NCBI RefSeq assembly: GCF_020379485.1
Contig: NW_026016705.1
Location: 21,398-85,397, forward strand
DNA from: Brassica napus
Taxonomy: Eukaryota; Streptophyta; Magnoliopsida; Brassicales; Brassicaceae
Direction: 5' to 3'
Length of the DNA stretch: 64,000 bases
Shown here: one piece after another, positions 33,417-44,232 of the stretch
How the letters are laid out: each line of letters begins with the position of its first letter
Numbering within the stretch: position 1 is the stretch's first letter
Made by a program: the position numbers and the translations under genes
Notes under the pieces: generated by a model
What the model saw: only the letters and a program-made list of their open reading frames with translations
The model's database searches: none
Told to the model about the DNA's origin: nothing

Positions 33417-36400
33417 TCAGCTCCTTCTCTTCCCAAGATCAATGAGGCCCAACCGTATGTGAATGGACTCCATTGTCTTCTGCCTTGCAGCCTTGGTGAA
33501 CACATCCGCTAACTGATCTTCACTTCTTGTGTAGCATGGCAAGATGACTCCTAAGATGATCATCTGCCTCACCTTGTGGCAATCAACTTCAATGTGCTTG
33601 GTTCTCTCATGGAACACCGAGTTGGAGGCAATGTGGATAGCTGCTTGGTTGTCACAATGCATGGTCATTGGCGTGGCTTGATCAATCTCCAAATGCTTCA
33701 AGATGCCTTTGATCCATACTAACTCGTTGGTGAGCTTCAGCATAGCTCTATACTCAGCTTCTGCACTTGAGCAAGACACCACCTTCTGCTTCTTACTCTT
33801 CCAAGTCACCAAGTTGCCTCCAATGAATGTGCAATAGCCTGTGGTTGATCTCCTGTCTGCTCTATCACCAGCCCAATCCGCATCACAGTATCCCACCACT
33901 TCAGTGCTTCCATTGCAGCCCATCCATACTCCTTGATCAGGTGAGCCGTTGAGATACATCAAGATCCTCTCCACCATGCGCCAATGATGTTCCTTAGGTA
34001 CTTGCATGTGTTGACTCACCTGATTCACAGCAAAACAAATGTCAGGTCTAGTTATAGTGAGATAAATCAATTTGCCAACTAGTTTTCTATAGAGTTTAGG
34101 ATCCTGATAAGGTTTGCTGTCTTCAATCTCCCCCTCTCGTGGGACTTTGTAGCCATCCTCCATAGGCATCCTTGCTGTCTTGCCTCCATAAGCACCTGCA
34201 CCTTTCAAAAGATCAAGTGTATACTTCCTTTGGGACATGAACAAACCTTCCTTGGATCTACATATCTCAATTCCAAGAAAGTATTTCATTTCTCCCAAGT
34301 CTTTAATCTCAAACATGGATTTAAGAAACTCCTTGGTTGCTATGATACCTTCCTTATCACTCCCTGTGATAATGATATCATCAACATACACAAGAAGTGC
34401 AATCATACCTGAGGGAGTCGTGAGTGTGAAGAGGGTGTGATCTAGTTCAGACTTCTTGAAGCCTCGGCCATTCAGAGTAGTACTCAACTTGTTGTACCAA
34501 GCTCTTGGTGATTGCTTCAGCCCATAGATGGCTTTCTTCAGTCTCAACACATTTCCACTCTTCACTAAGTGTTCAAGGCCTGGAGGTGGATGCATATACA
34601 CTTCATCCTCAAGTTCACCTTGTAGAAACGCATTCTTCACATCCATTTGCCATAACCCCCATCCAAGATTCACAGCTAAGCTCAGTACAATCCGGATTGT
34701 GTGGAGTTTAGCTACTGGTGCAAAGGTTTCTATGTAATCTTCTCCATAAGTTTGAGTGAAACCTCTTGCAACTAGCCTTGACTTCTTCCTCTCAACCTTT
34801 CCATCCGCTTTGTACTTGATTGTGAATATCCATCTACTAGTCACAGCCTTCTTCCCTTTTGGTAACTCACTCTCATACCATGTATCATTCTTGATCATTG
34901 CTCCTGCCTCATCTCCAACTGATTCCTTCCATTCTTTATCTTTCATTGCTTCTTCATAGCTTCTTGGGATGTGATTCTCATCCAAGTTTACCATGAAAGC
35001 GCAATGTGCTTCTGGATATTGAGCAAAGGAGCACACGGCTTGAGAAGGATGCTCCACAGCTTGGGCATTGTAGTACACTCTCGTGTTTACCCAACTGGAA
35101 GGATCCTTCCTTATCCTTGTACTCCTTCTTAGTGGCTGCACAACCGGTTCTTCTTCCTGTTGTTCTTCTACCACTTCATCTTGAGAAGGTGTTTGTGTCA
35201 CACCATGATCATGTCCATGACCATCCGAGCCTATGCTCTCTTCTCCTTCATTCTCTACTCCTCCTTCATCTTGGTTGGCCTCTTGCATAGGCTCCTCATG
35301 CTCCTCTCCTCCCTCATGATCAAGGTGGGATGGTGAACCAACTTCAGGAGGTGTAGTTGCGTGATTCCTTGGATCCTGGGATGTACTGATTCCAAGACCT
35401 TCAAGAATGATCCGCAAGGTGGTGGCCTTGTCTGATGTTAAGTCCTTCAGGTCTTCTTGATTCTTTTCTTCATAGTATCCTCTATCTTCCAAGAACTTCA
35501 CATCTCTAGATACAAGAACTCTCCTTGCTATAGGATCATAGCATTTGTATCCTTTCTGTGTAGCTGAGTATCCTATGAACACAGCCTTAGTGCTTCTTGC
35601 TTCTAGCTTGTTGATCATCTCTCCTGGTTTGAGTACAAAGCATAGGCACCCAAAGACTCGCAAATAATCAAGAGCTGGCTTGTACCTGTTCAGAACTTCA
35701 AATGGAGCCTTCTCATTCAGAACTTTGGTTGGGGTTCTGTTTATCAGGTAACAAGCAGTGGCAACCGCATCACTCCAAAATCTCTTTGGAACATTACTCT
35801 GAAACATAAGTGACCTTGCCACTTCCATGAGATGCCTATTCTTCCTCTCAGCCACTCCATTTTGCTGTGGAGTATAAGGACAGCTTGTTTGATGTAGGAT
35901 CCCATGTTGTGATAGGTGTTGCTTGAATGCATGACTCGTGTACTCCCCTCCATTATCTGATCTCAAAATTTTAATCTTAGCATGATAATGGTTAGTTACA
36001 TAAGTTTGAAAGTTCCTAAATGCATCAAGTACCCTATCTTTGGTCTGAATTAAGGTTAACCAGGTGTATTTGGATTTTTCATCAATGAATGTGACAAAAT
36101 ACTTATAACTATCTCTAGATAAGCAAGGGGCAGTCCACACATCTGAGTGAATTAGATCAAAGCAATTATCATAAACGGTAGTAGACTTTTGAAACACAGT
36201 TCTACAATGCTTGCCTAAAATACAAGCTTCACAATCCTTGTTCTCAAACACAACACCTGGTACCATTAAGTTCAAAGCTTTAACATGAGGGTGTCCTACT
36301 CTAGCATGCCACAATGCATTTTTATTCAACAAAGAAGCAGAAGTAAACGAGCAACTATAATCAGGAACAGAAGTGAGTTCTTCAAGCATATAGAGATCTC

Positions 36401-37931
36401 CCTTAGTCACCCCTTTCCCAATCAATCTGCTGCTCTCAATATCCTGAAACTTCACATCATTAGGACTAAAGATAACATTGCATTGTAAATCATTAGTACA
36501 TTTCTTCACTGATAATAGGTTTGATGTGAATTCAGGCATGTAAAAAGCTCTAGATTCTTTGTTAAACAGCTTAAGCTTTCCTATTCCTCTAATGGGTATC
36601 TTATCCCCATTTGCTATCATCACATGCCCATGTGTAGGTTCTATATCCTTAATCAAGTTTTCATCACTTATCATATGATGTGATGCACCAGAATCAACAA
36701 TCAATGGTTTACTTACTCGTTTAGCATTATGGCATAGATTACTAAGTGATGGATGCATCTTATCAGTTCTAGCAATGTGAGCATGTCTATACCCATTCCT
36801 AGCTTCTAACCGTTCTACTAGTTCTCTAATCAAGTGATCATCCTTATATGCAATCATAGAAGCTCCAAAGGAATAACCGTAAGTGTTACCGTTTTCCTTT
36901 AGCATTTTGAAGAGGGCATCAAGGTCTGATCTCTTGATGTAGTCATCATTGCTGCGGGAGCTTGAGGCGCCTGTGTAAGCCACCAGAGACTTCCCATTCC
37001 CATCATTGCCTCCAAGCCCATCCACTTCACTGATCTTGCTGGTGCCAGCTCCACTTGAACCTTCAGTCACATTTGCCCTTCCCTCACGCTCCTTCATGAA
37101 CTTGGCCGGCTTGAGGTGTGGGTGCAGTATCCAGCATTGGCTCTTCTTATGACCATGCTTCTTGCAATGATCACAGTTGCCATTGAACTTCCTGTCCTCG
37201 TACTTCCCGTGAGATGCCTTGTTTGCTTGTGGAGCCTCGGTTGAATCCTCATGAGCTGCTTGATTGGCAAGAGAGAGCTCCCCCTTTCCTCCAAACAAAC
37301 CCATAGATCCCTGCTCCCTTTGGATTTGTGCACACACCTCCTCAAGGTCCGGAAGCTTGTCTGACCTTAACATGTGCTGGATGAGCTGGGTGTAGGCCGG
37401 GTTCAGTGTGAGAAGCAGACCAAAGACCTTGTCTTGCTCGCGCCTCTCATTCAACTGATCTGGATCAGTTGTGCTCGGCCTCAGCATCTCCAGCTCTGAC
37501 CATAAGGACCTGAACCTCCCCAAGTGCTTAGTGAACTCCATGTCCTCTTGTGCAAGACGGTTGATCGCTAGCTTCACTTCAAACACACGGCTGAGGTTGG
37601 AAATGTTCCCATACACCTTCTTCAGCGTGTCCCACAGCTCCTTGGCTGATTCACAGTAGCTGTAGGCATCCAAGATAGCTGGGTCCAAGGATGCGTGTAG
37701 AACCGTCATCACCAGCATGTCTTCTTGTTGCCATTTCTCCACAGCCGCTTCATTGGAGACCTCTTCTTGATCTCCTCCCTGAGTAATGAGTTTCGGAGCC
37801 TCCCCTGTTGTGATGTGCCCCCACAAACCCTTACTTCCCACCGCAGTCTTCACCATCCGAGACCACACAAGGTAGTTGCTACCTTTGAAAGTAACCGCTA
37901 CCTTCATCCTCATGTTCATCCCCTGTTCCAT
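33417..37931 (-). CDS. Gag-pol polyprotein of copia-4, intact (1504 aa)
   Basis: Single-frame copia polyprotein from ATG 37931 (MEQGMNMRMK). Approximate residues: Gag to about 250, CCHC knuckle CDHCKKHGHKKSQC at 251-264, protease DSGA near 412, integrase HHCC region 542-565, catalytic D near 597 (HSDVW), D near 660 (RSDNGGEY), E near 692 (NGVAERKN), an acidic Glu/Gln-rich linker about 850-930, RT starting near 1030 with YVDD near 1182, RNase H DADWAGD near 1349 and the VDCHKVRQ block near 1453. All catalytic motifs I know for the family are present. It serves as the intact reference for judging breaks in copia-2 and copia-3. Confidence 0.95.
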   Translation of the reverse strand: MEQGMNMRMKVAVTFKGSNYLVWSRMVKTAVGSKGLWGHITTGEAPKLITQGGDQEEVSNEAAVEKWQQEDMLVMTVLHASLDPAILDAYSYCESAKELWDTLKKVYGNISNLSRVFEVKLAINRLAQEDMEFTKHLGRFRSLWSELEMLRPSTTDPDQLNERREQDKVFGLLLTLNPAYTQLIQHMLRSDKLPDLEEVCAQIQREQGSMGLFGGKGELSLANQAAHEDSTEAPQANKASHGKYEDRKFNGNCDHCKKHGHKKSQCWILHPHLKPAKFMKEREGRANVTEGSSGAGTSKISEVDGLGGNDGNGKSLVAYTGASSSRSNDDYIKRSDLDALFKMLKENGNTYGYSFGASMIAYKDDHLIRELVERLEARNGYRHAHIARTDKMHPSLSNLCHNAKRVSKPLIVDSGASHHMISDENLIKDIEPTHGHVMIANGDKIPIRGIGKLKLFNKESRAFYMPEFTSNLLSVKKCTNDLQCNVIFSPNDVKFQDIESSRLIGKGVTKGDLYMLEELTSVPDYSCSFTSASLLNKNALWHARVGHPHVKALNLMVPGVVFENKDCEACILGKHCRTVFQKSTTVYDNCFDLIHSDVWTAPCLSRDSYKYFVTFIDEKSKYTWLTLIQTKDRVLDAFRNFQTYVTNHYHAKIKILRSDNGGEYTSHAFKQHLSQHGILHQTSCPYTPQQNGVAERKNRHLMEVARSLMFQSNVPKRFWSDAVATACYLINRTPTKVLNEKAPFEVLNRYKPALDYLRVFGCLCFVLKPGEMINKLEARSTKAVFIGYSATQKGYKCYDPIARRVLVSRDVKFLEDRGYYEEKNQEDLKDLTSDKATTLRIILEGLGISTSQDPRNHATTPPEVGSPSHLDHEGGEEHEEPMQEANQDEGGVENEGEESIGSDGHGHDHGVTQTPSQDEVVEEQQEEEPVVQPLRRSTRIRKDPSSWVNTRVYYNAQAVEHPSQAVCSFAQYPEAHCAFMVNLDENHIPRSYEEAMKDKEWKESVGDEAGAMIKNDTWYESELPKGKKAVTSRWIFTIKYKADGKVERKKSRLVARGFTQTYGEDYIETFAPVAKLHTIRIVLSLAVNLGWGLWQMDVKNAFLQGELEDEVYMHPPPGLEHLVKSGNVLRLKKAIYGLKQSPRAWYNKLSTTLNGRGFKKSELDHTLFTLTTPSGMIALLVYVDDIIITGSDKEGIIATKEFLKSMFEIKDLGEMKYFLGIEICRSKEGLFMSQRKYTLDLLKGAGAYGGKTARMPMEDGYKVPREGEIEDSKPYQDPKLYRKLVGKLIYLTITRPDICFAVNQVSQHMQVPKEHHWRMVERILMYLNGSPDQGVWMGCNGSTEVVGYCDADWAGDRADRRSTTGYCTFIGGNLVTWKSKKQKVVSCSSAEAEYRAMLKLTNELVWIKGILKHLEIDQATPMTMHCDNQAAIHIASNSVFHERTKHIEVDCHKVRQMIILGVILPCYTRSEDQLADVFTKAARQKTMESIHIRLGLIDLGKRRS

Positions 37932-38128
37932 CTTTGCTTGACTTGAAAACTTGTATCTTGGATCTCGTACACACCAACCTTGAGTCTAGAATCACGCAAA
38001 CCCACAGAACGTAGCACAGCTTCAACTAGAACGAACCACAGCTTCAACACCTTCAAGACTACTCGCGTGTAGCTTCAAAGACGTTTAGCTTGTAACTCTC
38101 TAAAGATCAAACCCCAGATTCAAATGAA

Positions 38129-38144
38129 CCTGGCTCTGATACCA
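38129..38144 (-). other. Primer-binding site of copia-4
   Basis: Sense TGGTATCAGAGCCAGG directly abutting the 5' LTR. The leader (37932-38128) shows no other recognisable signal. Confidence 0.88.
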
Positions 38145-38710
38145 TATGAGATTAAGAGATCTTTAGAGTGATTAGAATAAAGAGAGTGTTTAGGAAGTGA
38201 TTAAGAGAAGTTTGTGAAAGATTAAGAGACTAGAAAGAGCCGTTTAGTGTCTAAGAGAAAACCATAGTCTAAGAGATTAGAGAGACTCGAACTGATTGAT
38301 CTTATTAATGAGTGAGGTTACATATTTATATAGAAGGCATTAGGGTTTACAAGAGGCGAAATGGGCACTATTGAAGCATGTAGAGTCAAGGTTGCTTTCC
38401 GGATGATTGGATGGTAAGGCTCACACGCTTTGCCTCTTTACAGCCTGTTCCAGCCTGGCACGCTCTTCCCTTATCCACTCAACGGTCTGATCCCTTCTCC
38501 TTAAGTCCCCAAGGTAACACTCCCTTGTTACCGTTTCACTTGGTCGAGTTGGGTAAGTTTTGGTCGAGACCTTTGGTACGGACGGTACGGCCATGTACGG
38601 CCTTGTACGGACGTCCGTACCATTCACACCCAAACCCCCTAAGCTTCTCCATCTCTTCTCCTCTTCAACTCCTCTTCTCTCCATACCAATATAATCAACT
38701 CAACTCAACA
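38145..38710 (-). repeat. 5' LTR of copia-4
   Basis: 566 bp, likely TATA box sense TATATAAATA at 38323-38332, GTACGG cluster at 38575-38621. No difference from the 3' LTR was found by eye. Confidence 0.93.
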
Positions 38711-41700
38711 CCTTGGATCTACATATCTCAATTCCAAGAAAGTATTTCATTTCTCCCAAGTCTTTAATCTCAAACATGGATTTAAGAAACTCCTTGGTTG
38801 CTATGATACCTTCCTTATCACTTCCTGTGATAATGATATCATCAACATACACAAGGAGTGCAATCATACCTGAGGAAGTAGTGAGAGTGAAGAGGGTGTG
38901 GTCTAGTTCAGACTTTTTGAAGCCTCGGCCATTCAGAGTGGTACTCAGCTTGTTGTACCAAGCTCTTGGTGATTGCTTTAGTCCATAGATGGCTTTCTTC
39001 AGTCTCAACACATTCCCTCTCTTCACTAAGTGTTCCAAGCCTGGAGGTGGATGCATATACACTTCATCCTCCAGCTCTCCTTGTAGAAATGCATTCTTCA
39101 CATCCATTTGCCATAAGCCCCATCCAAGGTTCACAGCTAAGCTTAAGACAATCCGGATTGTGTGAAGTTTAGCTACTGGTGCAAATGTCTCAATGTAATC
39201 TTCTCCATAAGTCTGAGTAAAGCCTCTTGCAACCAATCTTGACTTCTTCCTCTCCACCTTTCCATCAGCCTTATACTTGATTGTGAAGATCCATCTACTA
39301 GTCACCGCCTTCTTCCCTTTTGGTAACTCACTCTCATACCATGTATCATTCTTGATCATAGCTCCTGCCTCAGCTCCAACTGATTCCTTCCATTCTTTAT
39401 CCATCATTGCCTCTTCATAGCTTCTTGGTATGTAGTTCTCATCCAAGTTTACCATAAAAGCACAATGTTGTTCAGGGTATTGAGCAAAGGAACACACAGC
39501 TTGAGAAGGATGCTCCACAGCCTGGGCATTGTAGTACACTCTCGTGCTTACCCAGTTGGAAGCATCTCTCCTGATCCGTGTGCTTCTTCTCAATGCTGGT
39601 TCCGGTTGTTCCACTTGTGATTCTTCTCCACTTTCTTGTGGTACAGAAGTAGACACTTCAACTGCCTCTTCTTCTCCTAGCTGACTTGCTTCAGCTCCAT
39701 CTTGCTGTTCACTTACTTCCACATCTTGATCATGTGTACCAGATGCTTCACTACTCTCTTGAGTTGTCTCTGGTTCACTCCTTTCCCCCCCATGATCAGA
39801 AGTGGGAGTTGCTGAACGCCCACCAGTTGGTGGTTGAGATCCTGGGTTACTGCCAGATCCTTGCTGATCTTGTCTCACCTTGACTCCAATACTTTCTAAG
39901 ATGATCCGCAAGGTAGTGGCTCTCTCCGAGGTAAGATCCTTCAAGTCTTCTTTGTTTTGCTCCTCATAATATCCTCTCTCTTCAACAAACTTCACATCCC
40001 TTGATACCAGCACCCTTCTTGTGTCTGGATTATAACACTTGTATCCCTTTTGAGTTGTAGAGTAGCCAATAAACATTGCCTTAGTACTCCTAGCTTCAAG
40101 CTTGTTTCTCAACTCCCCGGGTATCAAAACATAACATAAACACCCAAAGATCCTTATATGTTCTAATGAGGGTTTATGTTTGTTGAGAACCTCAAATGGT
40201 GACTGCCCTTTCAGGATCAGTGTGGGAGTCCTGTTGATTAGATAGCAGGCCGTGGCTACTGCATCACTCCAAAACTTCTTAGGTACATTAGCTTGAAACA
40301 TCATTGATCTTGCAACTTCCATAAGGTGCCTATTCTTCCTCTCAGCCACACCGTTCTGTTGTGGAGTGTAGGGACAGCTTGTTTGATGAAGAATTCCATA
40401 CTGAGATAAGTGTTGCTTGAAAGCTTGTCCAATGTATTCTCCTCCATTATCTGACCTGAAAATCTTAATCTTGGCTTGATAATGGTTAGTTACATAGGAT
40501 TGAAAATTTTTAAATGCATCAAGTACCCTATCTTTAGTTGGAATTAAGGTTAACCAGGTGTATTTAGATTTTTCATCAATGAATGAGACATAATACTTAT
40601 GATTCTCTCTAGATAAACAAGGAGCAGTCCATACATCAGAGTGAATAAGATCAAAGCACTTCTCATAAACCGTAGAAGAGTTTGGAAAAACAGTTTTACA
40701 ATGCTTGCCTAAAATGCAAGCTTCACAATCATTGTTTTCAAAAGAAACACCTGGCAACATCAGTTTTAAAGCCTTATTATGAGGGTGTCCTAGTCTAGCA
40801 TGCCACAATGCATTCTTATTTAAACTAGGAACAGAAGCAGTAGTAAACGAGCAGCTAATATCAGAAACAGGAGCAAGATCTTCAAGCAAATATAAGTCTC
40901 CTTTTGTTACTCCTTTTCCAATCACTTTGCTGCTTTCAATATCCTGAAACTTCACATCATCAGGACTAAATATGACATTGCATTGCAAGTCAGTTGCACA
41001 TTTCTTGACAGATAATAAGTTTGAAGTAAAGTCAGGCATATAGAAAGCTTTTGAGTCTTTACTAAACAGTTTAAGTGTTCCTATTCCTTTAATTGGAACC
41101 TTATCACCATTTGCAATCATCACATGACCCTTAGTAGGCACAATGTTCTTAATTAACTTAGTATCACTAATCATGTGATGTGAAGCACCTGAATCTACAA
41201 TAAGAGGTCTAGTTGATTGATTACTAGCAAGGTGAGCGAGTATACTAGATGGCTTATATGCATTGTAGTTATTTGCACTTCTTAGAGACCTAGCTATACT
41301 ATCAGTTCTAGTGATGCAATCTAAGTCTCCTACAGTCCTAGCAATCATGGAAGCACCATAAGAATAACCATAGATGTTACCGTTATCCTTGAACATCTTG
41401 ATGAGTGCATCAATGTCAGCCTTCCTTATGAAGTCCTGATCATTGTTGCGGCTGCTAGGAGCTCCCATGTACGCCACCAGAGACTTGCCATCACTTGTAC
41501 CACCTTCTTGAGCCTTGCTAGTACCCACATCACTTGACCCGTCAGACATGTGAGCTCTAGCTTCCCTTTCCTTCATGAACTTTGCCGGTTTGAGGTGTGG
41601 GTGGAGTATCCAACACTGGCTCTTCTTGTGGCCTTGCTTCTTGCAATGATCACAGCTCCCATTGAACCTCCTATCCTCAAACTTCCCATTCGTAGCTCTG

Positions 41701-42400
41701 TTAGCTTGTGGAGTCTCTCCTTGCTCAGCTTGAGCGGCTTGGTTAGCTAAAGACAACTCCCCCTTCTTCCCAAACAACCCAATTGACCCTTGCTCTTTCT
41801 GAATCCTAGAACACACTTCCTCCAAGTCAGGTAGAGTATCATCTCTCAGCATGTGTTGTATCAGCCCACTGTATGCCGGATTCAGTGTCAAGAGCAGTCC
41901 AAAGACCTTGTCCTGCTCACGCCTTTGATTAGCTCACTAGGATCCACCGTGCTTGGCCTCAACATCTCTAGCTCGGACCAGAGTGACCTGAACCTTCCTA
42001 GGTGCTTGGTAAACTCCATGTCTTCTTGAGTCAAGTTGTTGATCTCTTGCTTTACCTCAAAGACTCTGCTCAGGTTGGATGTGTTTCCATACACCCTCTT
42101 TAAGGTATCCCACAACTCCTTTGCTGTCTCACAGTAGCAGTATGCATCCAGAATCGCCGGCTCTAAGGAAGCATGAAGAACTGACATCACCATCATGTCT
42201 TCCTGCTCCCACCTCTCAAATGGATCCTTTGCTGTCTCATCCTTGTCTTCTTCTTGAGCAACCGGCTTTGGGGCCGTTCCAGAGGTAATGTGTCCCCACA
42301 AGCCTTTGCTCCCAACTGCGGTCTTTACCATCCGTGACCAAACTAGGTAGTTGTTCCCCTTGAACACTACCGCCACCTTCATCTTCATCCCACTATCCAT
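38711..42400 (-). pseudogene. Copia-3 gag-pol, 5' part, with a gag frameshift
   Basis: Starts at ATG 42400 (MDSGMKMKV). The Gag frame runs to about 41940, where a 1-bp loss before the RREQDK motif shifts it. The second frame then carries the CCHC knuckle CDHCKKQGHKKSQC, protease DSGA, the integrase HHCC and D/D/E residues, the linker and RT with YVDD. It stops being copia-3 at the CCTTG target (38711-38715), where copia-4 begins, just after the EICRSK motif. Together with 31873-32710 it accounts for the complete element. It is disabled by the shift and the insertion. Confidence 0.9.
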
Positions 42401-42576
42401 CTTGAAGCAGCTAGACGTAAACAGCTTGCTAAATCTTGGACTGAGAGTAGTAATCACACCAACAAGACTAGAAACACAACCGGAGAAGACTTGAAGCTTG
42501 AATCTTCAACGCCCAGCTCCTAGCTTTTATCCTTTGTCTTGATACAAACCTCAACAAGAACTCAGATTCTCACGAA

Positions 42577-42592
42577 CCTGGCTCTGATACCA
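42577..42592 (-). other. Primer-binding site of copia-3
   Basis: Sense TGGTATCAGAGCCAGG abutting the 5' LTR. The leader between it and the gag ATG (42401-42576) has no other feature seen. Confidence 0.87.
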
Positions 42593-43209
42593 TATGACTT
42601 TAGAGTAATAAAGAGTAATCTGAGTGTTTAGAATAGATTTGAGAGAGATTAGAGAAGAAACGAGTGTAGAGAGTAAGAGATTAGATCAAGAGTCTAAGAG
42701 AAATGCCATGGAGGCTAAGAATACTCAGAACTGTCTAATCTTATTAATGAGACTGAGTTACATATATATAGTGTCGAGATTAGGGCTTTACAATACAAGA
42801 GGATAAGCTAAAGCATGTGTAGTCAAAGAAGGGTGGAGCGCTTAGTTTAAAATGATCCAATGAGGTTCTCCACATGTGTAAGGCATCTAGGATCTTGGAT
42901 AAGATCCCTTTTACCTTTCCAGCTGTGCCAGACTGTCACGCCCAGCTTCTTCCTTTCCCTTAACGGTCACAACTCATCCTAAGCTTTGGGTAAAGCTTCT
43001 TCCCTTCAACCGAGTTACCCGGGTAAGTCTCTTTTACCTTTGGTCGAGTCTGGTCGATACAATCTGTACGGCCGGTACGGCCGGTACGGCCTGTACGGCC
43101 CGTCCGTACCAAACTCTCCCATGCTCTCCATTCCTTAGTTCTACACTTCCTTATCTCTTCATGCCTTCAACCCCTCATCTCTTCTCCTTATACTCAGCTC
43201 ATCTTAACA
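42593..43209 (-). repeat. 5' LTR of copia-3
   Basis: 617 bp, uninterrupted; it gives the empty-site sequence that defines the CRM-II target in the other LTR. TATA-like TATATATA at 42763-42770; GTACGG cluster at 43064-43110. Confidence 0.92.
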
Positions 43210-43572
43210 ATTTATTCAGCTTCCTGGTGATTCTCCACTACTTTATGTTTCAAAAGCATGCTTCTTACATCGCGATTCATCCTGGTTTGATTAGAATGAC
43301 AAATAAGCTGTCATATTCCCGAATAGGAAACTGGGATCACCTGATTTGAAAGTGGGATAGCTTCTTCATCCTAACTCCTATGATTCAGCTTCCTGGTGAT
43401 TCTCCACTACTTTATGTATCAAATCAAGCTTCTTACATCGCGATTCATCCTGGTTTGATTAGAATGACAAAGAAGCTGTCATATTCCCAAATAGGAAAAC
43501 TGGGATCACCTGATTTGAAAGTGGGATAGCTTCTTCATCCTAACTCCTATGAGATTTATTCAGCTTCCTGGT
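43210..43572. repeat. Satellite block A5, degenerate
   Basis: Two monomers, more worn than the rest: CAAAAGCATGCTTC, a lost A in GGAAACTGGG, a lost A in ATCAAATCAAGC and a short deletion in CCTATGATTCAGC. It lies between copia-3 and copia-5 and ends with CTGGT, the copia-5 target copy. Confidence 0.9.
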
Positions 43573-44090
43573 TATACACTTTTGTGTATTAGAGCATGAT
43601 TCAACTAATCCAGGATAATCAGATGAAAAGATTAAAGAGATTAAGAGATTTTAGTGAGAGAATAGAGAGAGACTCAAAACTCCATTAGATTGATTAATGA
43701 GAGAGTTTACAACACATATAGATTAGGGATACATCAATTCGTCCAGGTTCACTCTAGCTAGGATAGAAAGCATGTGTAGTCAAAGATGCTTGATTTAAAC
43801 TAGCCAATAAGGTTCCTCACATGCTTGGGCATCTTGCTTTAGCTTTCCAGCTGGTGCCAGCCTGTCTAAAGCTCTCTAGCCTTGACCAGACCTTATCCAA
43901 ACTCCTCCTTGCTTATTCAGACTCATCCTGGCGTGATTCACTCTTCACATAGATGCAAGGTAACTTCCCAAGTCTTTTACCTCAGTTACCACAGTAACAA
44001 TAAAGTTACTGTGGTAAATCTCCAAGTTACTGCCTGCTCCAAATCCCTTCCTCTATCCATGTATCCACTCTCCATCTCCTCATCTCAACA
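43573..44090 (-). repeat. 3' LTR of copia-5
   Basis: 518 bp, sense TGTTGAGATG ... GTGTATA, containing a perfect 13-bp inverted repeat at 43986-44017. Polypurine tract (sense AAGCTTGAGGGGGAG) at 44091-44105. Confidence 0.92.
43986..44017 (-). repeat. Perfect 13-bp inverted repeat in copia-5 3' LTR
   Basis: TTACCACAGTAAC, six-base spacer AATAAA, then GTTACTGTGGTAA, in the U3 region. The same 32 bp recur in the 5' LTR at 55677-55708; copia-6 has a decayed counterpart. Confidence 0.85.
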
Positions 44091-44159
44091 CTCCCCCTCA
44101 AGCTTGACCATGTAGAACAAGTCAAGCTTGGAAACCATGAAGACCTCCCTCATTAAAAA

Positions 44160-44200
44160 CCTCACCAAGGAAAACCCAATGGGATAAAACCTTGATGAGG
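44160..44200 (-). other. Conserved hairpin in copia-5 3' UTR
   Basis: Sense arms CCTCATCAAGG / CCTTGGTGAGG, one U-G wobble, loop with CCCATTGGG. Lies between the pol stop (44233) and the polypurine tract. Confidence 0.72.
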
Positions 44201-44232
44201 GAAAAAGAGTGGAGACTCCATGGTTAAGGGGC

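Larger units (their letters stand above)
32711..38710 (-). mobile_element. Copia-4, intact Ty1/copia retrotransposon with identical LTRs
   Basis: Exactly 6000 bp, inserted in the RT gene of copia-3, target duplication CCTTG (32706-32710 and 38711-38715). The 566-bp LTRs look identical by eye, the 1504-aa gag-pol frame is open, and primer site and polypurine tract are present. It is among the youngest insertions here and the best candidate for an active element. Confidence 0.95.
24460..43209 (-). mobile_element. Copia-3, Ty1/copia element split by two nested insertions
   Basis: Minus-strand element flanked by ATTTA (24455-24459 and 43210-43214). After removing CRM-II (25018-31668 plus TSD) and copia-4 (32711-38710 plus TSD) about 6.1 kb remain, with LTRs of 617 bp each. 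The LTRs look identical by eye apart from the insertion. Gag has a 1-bp frameshift and RT is split. It is older than both nested elements. Confidence 0.92.
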
